Assembly: GCA_000934455.1 (NCBI GenBank)
Contig: KN890229.1
Span: 6,830-48,238 of the forward strand
Direction of reading: 5' to 3'
From: Apostichopus parvimensis
Lineage: Eukaryota > Echinodermata > Holothuroidea > Aspidochirotida > Stichopodidae
DNA length: 41,409 nucleotides
Under the pieces are notes generated by a model. It saw only the letters and a program-made list of their open reading frames with translations. It did no database searches and was not told the DNA's origin. Position numbers and translations under genes: made by a program. Below are positions 34,848 to 41,409 of the stretch, piece by piece (position 1 is the stretch's first letter; each line of letters begins with the position of its first letter).

Positions 34848-34982
34848 CAGTTGTGGCTGGTGATGTTGCAGGATGTCTGCCTTCACCAGCATGCCTGGAC
34901 TGTGAATAACTTGTTGATGGTACATTAGCTCCTGGTACTGCACGACCCTGACTGAATGTGGGGTCAATCCTGGAACTTGGAT
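34848..34982 (-). CDS. Shared internal exon A, Ser/Pro-rich linker
   Basis: A 135-nt internal exon. The acceptor is ggacaacctttcag at 34983/34984 and the donor is ACTG followed by gtaggtc at 34848/34847. Both ends are phase 1, so inclusion or skipping keeps the frame. It encodes 45 residues, (D)PSSRIDPTFSQGRAVPG, then a Ser/Thr/Pro stretch ending SPATT(G). No folded domain is recognisable; it looks like a flexible linker. Its final G plus the GT of a cassette makes the Gly codon seen at the cassette junctions. The exon call rests on the two good splice sites, the open frame and the phase match. Confidence 0.7.
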
Positions 34983-35282
34983 CTGAAAGGTTGTCCACAA
35001 CAAGAAGAATTAAGTTTTTAGTTATAACAACAACAATGAAAACTAATTAGAACCAGAAAGCCAACAGGCTAAGTGATTTCTTTCCCATGTTTGATGGGAT
35101 GAAAAAATTTAATACCAAACATTGGCACAAGATAATTGTGCTCAATATGGTGGATCCATATACCAAGTTTGAAGCTTATCCTAGTGTTTTTACATATGGA
35201 GTTTTTGTGCCAACAAGAATTTTCAGTTTCAGAAAACTATAGAGTTCTTGAACTCAAAGAGGTGAAGAAGTTAATGCAACTA
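34983..35282. other. Intron sequence 5' of exon A
   Basis: Non-coding, AT-rich. It ends at the TA dinucleotide (35281-35282) that borders the inverted-repeat element. Confidence 0.5.
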
Positions 35283-35313
35283 CAGTACTGATTTCGCTTA
35301 ACTCCCGTTGAAA
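35283..35313 (+). repeat. Left terminal inverted repeat
   Basis: 31 bp beginning CAGTACTGATTTCGC, an exact reverse complement of 40285-40315 and preceded by TA. Confidence 0.9.
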
Positions 35314-35339
35314 TTCGTTTAAAGGAAAATAAACGAATT

Positions 35340-35395
35340 TCTTTGTTTTTTATCGAAATTCAACGATTTTTATCGAAATTCAACGAATTTTAATG
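35340..35395 (+). repeat. Left subterminal repeats
   Basis: Two copies of tttttatcgaaattcaacga, followed by a related fragment near 35435. They are comparable to the right-end copies and could be transposase-binding sites by analogy. Confidence 0.6.
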
Positions 35396-36752
35396 ATTGG
35401 TTATCTCAGTCATTTCCTTCGTGGAATTTTCAACAATGCGTTGAAATTCTTTTTTAAATGAAACAGAAGGTCAATATGTGGTTACGCGAAACGTCGGAAA
35501 ACGCGTAACTTCGTTTATTAGTATCAATTAGACTTTGGTACAGTCGTTTGAAAGCAAGAATATTTACAAAAGCATTCTCAGACTTGCATGAGTAGTAACA
35601 CTCAAAGAAACATGTAGTAAAGTGATTTGGTGTCGTGGTGCTTGTGTTTATCACTTTGTCACGTTCGCTCGTGGTCTTTGAATGACCTTCACGAAAAAAA
35701 AAAATCACATAACGCAAAATTATCAAATTGTGGAATAAGCGGAAAAATGTCAACAAAAAATGAATAGTCTAAAAACAGAGAGAAAGAAAAAACACAATAA
35801 CGTTCTGATGCATTTTATTTTCGTCCAAAATCGAACCTACGAAAAAGAATAAAGTATGATCAAGAACTACAACTTAAGTAAGAATAAATGAACAAAAACT
35901 AGAATTTGTAAACTAGAATGGACGCACTTAATGTGGTTACTTTCCATCTCAAATGTGCTTCCAAGCAACTCACTGACCGTTCTGAGATATGACGTTTACA
36001 AGTTATGGAGTTACACATACAAACTGGACGATAAACACAGACAGCCACTTGTGCCGGACAGGCCGAGTTTTGTTAATTTGTTATCTTCTGTTGGACCTAG
36101 CTAATAAATTACCAGGATTATGCCTAGGTATACGTTTACAGCGGGAACTGAGTCTAGAGGCATGAATATTCATTTCTGCCAGGTCTTTCTTCATATTGTA
36201 TGGAATGCATGTATGTAATAAAGTAGCCTTCGTAACATGATTATTTTGATATTTGCAGCACGTATTTTCCTAAGTACACGTTATACAACTATTATATCAT
36301 TTCAGCATGTTTAACTTCTAGGTTAAAAAGAAAGTGTCGCAAAATAAAACCCGAATGCGAAAATACATTACTTTTAAAGAAAGTCAGAATTATTTCGCAG
36401 GTACCGTATGAACATGACCGACATACTATAATGCGCTGTTTAAGATGTAGCAAAAGAAAATGTAAAATTGCTGAGATGGTTACAGACTGACAAAGCATCA
36501 CATCAATAGGTTGCAAAAGAAAGCAATATGATAGATGACGCTTGCTGACAACCTTTGGGTTTATTGTAGATCAACATGAGACTGTAAGTCAAAGCTTCAA
36601 ATCTTCAGATATTCTCCTAAAGCGTTTTCAGCCTGTAATACCTGTGGTACATCCACATACCCAATTAAACAGATGTCCATTTTCTCTTCTTTACATATAA
36701 ACGCCACTATGACAGCATAGGTTTCTCATCAAAATCGATTTTTGCAAAATGA

Positions 36753-36804
36753 TCACCCTAGCCATACAGAATGTCACAATCAAGCTCAAGTATGGCTAGG
36801 GTGA
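36753..36804. repeat. Perfect 15-bp hairpin
   Basis: Arms tcaccctagccatac (36753-36767) and its complement (36790-36804) are separated by 22 bases. It lies inside the TIR element. It is not a poly-T terminator, and the role is unknown. Confidence 0.75.
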
Positions 36805-37046
36805 CACTTTTCTCAATTTCAAAAAAGAGGACTATATATTTGTTTCGATGAGGAAGTGGTCGATGGCGATAGATTCGACGCGGGGCAAAAAAAGGATATC
36901 AGATGTCAAAAAGGGACAGGAACAAAAGCGACGATATATACAGGGAATTGATTAAAATATGTTTCACCACTTTAAAGCAGCAGAACAATAATCTATACTG
37001 GAACTTATTATCATGAGGTTATACGGGTTAAAATAGATGTTAAAGA

Positions 37047-37685
37047 TTACTCCAAAGATTTAGATATTTTTTTCTTTTTGTACGATCTCATAGATCTCAT
37101 TAGAGAGTCTATGGCGGTAGTCGCTTGTTTCCACACGAACGGCCTATGCACTATCGGAGTCTGTGTAATGTTGAACAGCTCGTTGTATAGAGAGGTCATG
37201 CCGGATGATGGTAGGCGCGGCTTGCCGTGGGTGCCATGGCAATTACAGGATACCATTTCCTCCACGGTGAATATGGTTTTCGCTAGTTTACGTGCAAGTG
37301 TCGTAGGTTTGTCTGCATATATCCACAGAGACCGCGGCAATTCTTGTGGTAGGTAGGATGCTGTGGAGTGTTCTGTTGGTGACTTCGTATGGTTCAGTGA
37401 TGTTGGAGGTATGTGAGATGATGTTAGGGGAGGTGATGTTGGTAGGGAAGATGATGTTAGGGGTGAGGAAGGTGATGTTAGGGGTGGTGATGTTAGGGGA
37501 GGTGATGTTGGTAGGGGAGGTGATGTTAGGGGAGGTGATGTTGGTAGGGAAGATGATGTTAGGGGTAGGGGAGGTGATGTTAGGGGTGGTGATGTTGGGG
37601 GAGGTGATATTGATATGGGAAATGATGATGTTAGTGGAAGTGATGACGTTAGAGGTTGCTGTCTGTTCATGCTGTCTGCAAACAC
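37047..37685 (-). CDS. Pro/Ser/Thr-repeat protein with C-terminal BEN-like domain
   Basis: About 210 codons. Residues 1-95 are Pro/Ser/Thr/Leu-rich (PPLTSPPLPTSPP-type repeats encoded by a minisatellite). The remainder is of ordinary composition: LPRSLWIYADKPTTLARKL, TIFTVEEMVSCNCHG, LPSSGMTSLYNEL, then VWKQATTAIDSLMRSMRSYK. The order (helix with LARKL, Phe-hydrophobic-EE turn, a Gly/Lys spacer, helix, Trp then an Ile-containing final helix) fits the BEN domain, a DNA- and chromatin-binding fold. A possible phase-1 acceptor (tgatgtgtttgcag, exon from 37677) would bring it in as an exon. It could be a captured host gene, part of the transposon, or an alternative terminal exon of the flanking gene. 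The BEN call is by eye. Confidence 0.6.
   Translation of the reverse strand: MFADSMNRQQPLTSSLPLTSSFPISISPPPTSPPLTSPPLPLTSSSLPTSPPLTSPPLPTSPPLTSPPLTSPSSPLTSSSLPTSPPLTSSHIPPTSLNHTKSPTEHSTASYLPQELPRSLWIYADKPTTLARKLAKTIFTVEEMVSCNCHGTHGKPRLPSSGMTSLYNELFNITQTPIVHRPFVWKQATTAIDSLMRSMRSYKKKKISKSLE
37417..37612. repeat. 15/18-nt coding minisatellite
   Basis: On the plus strand, units ggtgatgttagggga (15 nt) and ggtgatgttggtagggga (18 nt) alternate. Lengths are multiples of three, so changes in copy number keep the minus-strand Pro/Ser/Thr frame open. Confidence 0.85.
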
Positions 37686-37917
37686 ATCACTTGCTGTTCC
37701 GACTTATTCATCATCGAAATGATAGTGGACACCTTGCTTTTAATTTCATTCTGTCCACGAATGCGGTTGGACTCCATCCTTTCCATCCTCTGTTTGACCA
37801 GTTCCAGCCTTTGCCAGAGGTTCTGCTCCCCAACTCCCTCTGTCCTACCGACATCCACCGCTTCTTCTTCATGCCGTGTACAATCCACTTCATTAGAAGC
37901 GCATAAATAATGAAACG
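37667..37917 (-). CDS. Coiled-coil exon candidate, overlapping the BEN-like ORF in another frame
   Basis: The open frame begins just after a strong acceptor: a 14-base T-run, then catatctttgcaatag, with first exon base 37917. It is in phase 1, reading (x)FHYLCASNEVDCTRHEEE. The middle is rich in Glu, Gln, Lys, Arg and Leu/Met with heptad-like spacing (LWQRLELVKQRMERMESNRI), suggesting a coiled coil, and the frame stops at 37667. The next 19 bases overlap the BEN-like frame (-1 relative). Coiled coil followed by BEN is a known arrangement, so the two may be parts of one protein separated by a frameshift, or joined or alternated by splicing. No ATG begins this frame. Confidence 0.5.
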
Positions 37918-40284
37918 CTATTGCAAAGATATGAAAAAAAAAAAAAATCGACTTTTGTCGGCAGGACGTGGATTTCCTAAACCTAATTTTGATACGCTCT
38001 ATCCACCTGTGTCATTTATGAGCTTCTCTGACGTAAGCTGCAGTACGTAATTTCTCTATACCAGTTCCGCAAAATTTATTTACGCAGTAAACATCGTTCA
38101 TTATGTTTTCTTTCACAACGAATATTCAAAGTTGTGCTCCACACGCTTCACAGATATTGTTTTATGTCGTTCATTTTCAATTCTACTTTAAAATTACATT
38201 TTCGAACGATGCATTGCATGCCTTATCAAACATTCCTGGTTAGTAAAACTAAGGAAGTATATTCAAATATATATTATTTTCATTTGATATGATTTTATGA
38301 GCTGTTCCACTTGAAAAACGATGATAAAACCGAAAAACAAAACATTTACTTCTCATGTGACGCATACCTGGAGACTCATAAAAACTCCCACTTCTCATTA
38401 AATTAAATTTACATGCCGTCAGGCCAGTTCAAAGCCCTCCCCAGTAATGTTTGATCAGCTCTTCCCAATATACAATACTCAAATAAGCAATGAAAATATA
38501 TTCATTTTCCACAGGTTTCTCCCCAACGTGGGCCCCAAGCCACTGCTTTATTTTCTTAGTAGTCATGGAAACAATTGTTTGCAACTCTCTTGCTGGGTTC
38601 AAGTTTTATTAATAGCACGACTTCTGATTGGTTCATTCAAGATAAACTTTCTATCCCTGCTGGATTGTTCTACTTATATATATGAATGAATATTTGGTTT
38701 TCAATTAACTTAGTTACAGGTAACATCCATTCCATTACGAACAGTAGGGAGAAAAAATTTTTGCTTCTAGAGGCAGACAGCCAAAGGTTCTGCAGTGCTA
38801 AACCCCCCACGAAGATAAATACTATGCTAATGAACAGATGGCAGGCGTGAATTTGACAAAGCCAGGTTTATGATTGGACTAAGCCTCTCAAAAAAGTTTG
38901 GTGGCTGGGGATATCCAGGGTAGGGAATGCACATGTAAGCAGCATACTGTAGGTGGCCCAGACCCAGGCTGCGACCTTAATTACCAGGGCAGTCCATCTG
39001 CATTCGCGGGCAACTTACAGTAGCTGGGTTAGGGGGAAAATAACAGGATGGTTTTTTATTTTGCGTGCATTGAAGCCGGGGGGAGATTTATTGGACGGAA
39101 TGCGCTCTCAGAAAAGTTTGAAGGTAGTACAGGAATTTATTGGAAATAAAGATCTCTTTGATATCCAGTTTACGAATGTTTCATTGTGGATATTTTTTTT
39201 TATTTCTTGTTTTTCTGACGCTGCATTCCTTGGTGAGTTAACTTAAACTTATCTTAGTTTAATACTAGCCTATAACTTAAAGCAGCATTTTGCGTCCTTT
39301 TCTATGCTATTTCTCAACCTCACTGACTCCACTATGCCATAACGACATACATAACTAGCTTATCTATTTAAATCTTACTTCAATTGGTGACATAAAAGTC
39401 GAAAAATTTGCAACTTGCAACTTTGTTTTTCTCCAAGATATTTTTCGTTGGGATCCCAATTAACCTCGCCCATAATATGAATATTTAAACACTACGAACG
39501 TCATTGACCAATACGTAATACAACACCAACCTTGATTTGTGTACAGTCTATATGGCAGTTGTACCAGAGAGTTCCATAACAACTCCCTGGTTGTACCAAT
39601 GAAAAGTCTTGAATCTATTTTTAGCAACGGCTCATAACTAAACCTGCATCTCTGATTGGTTGAATTCAAACTAGTGGGTTTGGGGTACTGTATGCGATTA
39701 ATTTTAAATGTGGAATTTTGTCGTGGATACTTTTCTCATTCTCTGCAAAAATCCTTAATTACCCGCCAATTAACGATGTTGGCAGGGAAAAACTTGGCTG
39801 ATATCTTAGTTTGCTGTTTTGTGATTGATATATGTAAAAAACTCGATGGACATGTCAAAAAAGTAGAAAACGGCGATCAAACGCAAAATGCTGCTTTAAG
39901 AGTCGTAGAATGTGCTTGTTACGATCGACCAAGACTAGTTTTTATTATCCTAGCCAAATCATTTTTCAAACACCTAGTACAGAACTTACTCTGTCTTATA
40001 TACAATCAAACTTTTGCAACGCTTGTAATATTCCTCGGCAACTTCTGGTATAGTCTGAAAACGGCTGTAGTTACACTAAGGATTCAACGCAAGTCACAAC
40101 CTTGATATGTCTAGAATTGCCTTTGCGGTTTTTGATCGCGATAACTTTCGTGGAAATTTCGTTGAAACTTCGTTGACAACCGTGACCGCAGTAGTCTAAA
40201 TCTTGTCAACAAAATTATTCGTTTTGTATCGATTTTCAACTTTTTTTATCGACTTTCAACTTTTGTTATCGATCGTTGATTTTT
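37918..40284. other. Rest of TIR element, right part
   Basis: About 2.4 kb with no recognised gene. A plus-strand open frame of 149 codons (39656-40105) has Leu/Val-rich stretches but no domain I recognise. A second of 97 codons (38953-39246) is equally anonymous. Neither looks like a transposase. Confidence 0.45.
40218..40282 (+). repeat. Right subterminal repeats
   Basis: Copies of ttatcgattttcaac, ttatcgactttcaac and ttatcgatcgttga lie adjacent to the right inverted repeat, in the same orientation as the left-end copies. Confidence 0.6.
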
Positions 40285-40315
40285 TTTCAACGGGAGTTAA
40301 GCGAAATCAGTACTG
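40285..40315 (-). repeat. Right terminal inverted repeat
   Basis: Exact reverse complement of 35283-35313, ending ...atcagtactg and followed by TA. Confidence 0.9.
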
Positions 40316-40990
40316 TAGTACATTTGGAGTTTCTGTATTTTGTCAAAGCAGCACGTATTAACAAACACCCACGCTGTCACCATTCCATAGATTCCTTTTC
40401 CCCTATATGCGTAGATTCCAAGTTTAAAGTTTATCAAAGAGATAAAATTCCTAATAAAATTGTTACAAGATCTTCAGTTACAGACTCTCATTTCCTATTT
40501 GACCTCCAGAGAAATCTATAGGTTTTTTTTAACTCAATAAAGGTGGGAAAATTGGAATTACTGACTTTACGAACCAAAGCAGCACAAAACGACACATACA
40601 CCATCGCATAGATTCCTTTTCCATTAATAATAATAATTAACTATTAACAATAGTTCCACTGGTCTGGGAAGGTTTCAAGTACCAATTTACTTGAATGAGT
40701 TTTACGATGCGAATGATCTTTAATGTAAAGCGGCACCCAAAAAAAAATCCTGTCATCTTTTGAGAATTAAAAATACTTCTCATGATCAATATTGTCATGA
40801 TCAATGTGGTAAACCAAAGGTAGTCATGCATTGTCCACTTTTCAGTGAGAGATAAGCTGGCAATTAACTTCACAATGCGACTTAGGGTAAAACAGTCAAA
40901 CGAGGAAATTAAGTGAGCTTTGTCCCCATCAACCATCGTTAATTTTGCAAAACTTGCAAAGATTGTTAATTAGTTATATAAATATAATAC
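40316..40990. other. Intron sequence 3' of exon B
   Basis: AT-rich, no supported gene. It lies between the element's right flank and the exon B donor. Confidence 0.5.
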
Positions 40991-41179
40991 CTGGCAGTTG
41001 TTGCTGTTGCTGATGATGTGGTGGACGTTGCTGATGTTGTTGCTGATGATGATGTTGTGGTTGTTGGTGTTGCTGTTGTTGGTGTTGCTGTTGTTCTGTT
41101 CGGGTCGTGTCGGGTGTTTGCATCCAGCCTTCGTCGCTCATGTCTGGGTATGGGTATTCTTCTTCTTGAGGCATATTTC
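40991..41179 (-). CDS. Shared internal exon B, Gln/His-rich
   Basis: A 189-nt internal exon. The acceptor is aacttttctcgtgatag at 41180/41181 and the donor is CTGCCAG followed by gtatta at 40991/40990. Both ends are phase 1. It encodes 63 residues: (G)NMPQEEEYPYPDMSDEGW, MQTPDTTRT, then a tract of about 30 residues of mostly Gln and His with a few Pro and Arg, ending QQLP(G). An acidic, aromatic start followed by Gln/His low complexity is typical of transcription-factor activation or linker regions. An in-frame ATG (third codon) exists, but the acceptor suggests earlier exons outside the window. Confidence 0.7.
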
Positions 41180-41409
41180 CTATCACGAGAAAAGTTAACA
41201 AATTTCAATCAATTTGTTCGTAATGAAAAGGAGGGGACAGAGAATGGTATGAAACCCCAGAGGATACCTACAAAGGGAGACAGCTGCATATTTTACATAG
41301 TCTCTCATATGCTCATGTCAGGGATAATTTAGTAGTAGTTCATCCAATCGGATTATTTGGATAAATGACCAAACCTATTCACATATGCAAAAGAGCAGTT
41401 TTAGTCACT
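41180..41409. other. Intron sequence 5' of exon B
   Basis: About 230 bases up to the window edge. No exon is seen. The amino-terminal exons must lie further right. Confidence 0.5.

Larger units (their letters stand above)
35283..40315. mobile_element. 5.0-kb TIR element, Tc1/mariner/pogo-like, no transposase seen
   Basis: The left end reads CAGTACTGATTTCGCTTA and on to position 35313. The right end is its exact reverse complement at 40285-40315, giving perfect 31-bp terminal inverted repeats. Both ends are flanked by TA (35281-35282 and 40316-40317). CAGT termini in a TA target are typical of the Tc1/mariner/pogo superfamily. Just inside each end lie AT-rich repeats of the form TTATCGA...TTCAAC. 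I see no DDE transposase on either strand, so this would be a non-autonomous element of unusual size. It sits in the intron between exons B and A and carries the coiled-coil and BEN-like ORFs listed below. Confidence 0.8.

Noticed and set aside
37346-37906. 186-codon plus-strand ORF (Val/Met/Leu/Gly repeats)
   Set aside because: It is antisense to the BEN-like ORF and its minisatellite. The minus frame has the domain-like composition.
39656-40105. 149-codon plus-strand ORF as a transposase remnant
   Set aside because: No DDE motif or helix-turn-helix is visible, and composition is like that of the surrounding AT-rich DNA.
40941-41208. Alternative reading frame of exon B (Thr/Ala/Ser-rich)
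   Set aside because: Only the Gln/His frame is in phase with both splice sites and with the downstream exons.

Overview
This window comes from an animal nuclear genome. It has introns with GT/AG borders, tandem C2H2 zinc-finger exons, a tRNA-like SINE insertion, AT-rich intergenic DNA full of minisatellites, and a 50-N scaffold gap. Short repeats starting at a TTTATATAGCGCC motif suggest a marine invertebrate, perhaps an echinoderm, but the sequence alone does not settle this.

Most of the window reads as one large minus-strand locus, transcribed from right to left. At the right are two short symmetric exons: exon B (40991-41179, Gln/His-rich) and exon A (34848-34982, Ser/Pro-rich). Both start and end in phase 1. 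They are followed by sixteen 3' cassettes, numbered here in transcription order: C1 (29210-29709), C2 (25777-26273), C3 (23735-24222), C4 (22202-22689), C5 (19854-20332), C6 (18166-18776), C7 (15839-16326), C8 (14567-15045), C9 (12038-12540), C10 (9480-9961), C11 (7234-7715), C12 (5110-5618), C13 (3418-3896), C14 (2178-2656), C15 (908-1368) and C16 (1-53, cut by the window edge). Each complete cassette is a single exon. It opens at a phase-1 3' splice site, runs through a linker and a basic patch into three C2H2 fingers, and ends in a stop codon shortly after finger 3.

No cassette has its own visible first exon. All fit the phase-1 donors of exons A and B. The simplest model is one transcription-factor gene with a shared amino terminus and a large choice of alternative terminal zinc-finger exons, as in the insect genes lola and mod(mdg4). 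The domain upstream of exon B lies outside the window. Twelve distinct cassettes look intact. C9 (25-nt deletion) and C6 (50-nt tandem duplication) are frameshifted. C3 is a base-for-base copy of C4 across the N gap and is probably an assembly artefact.

The long intron between exons B and A holds a 5,033-bp element (35283-40315). It has perfect 31-bp terminal inverted repeats, TA flanks and subterminal repeats, the form of a Tc1/mariner/pogo-type DNA transposon. No transposase is visible in it. On the minus strand it carries a coiled-coil ORF and an overlapping ORF with a Pro/Ser/Thr repeat tract and a carboxy-terminal BEN-like domain. Both have possible phase-1 acceptors.

The other intervals are intronic or inter-cassette DNA with minisatellites, hairpins, a SINE and segmental duplications. 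I found no tRNA, rRNA or CRISPR features.
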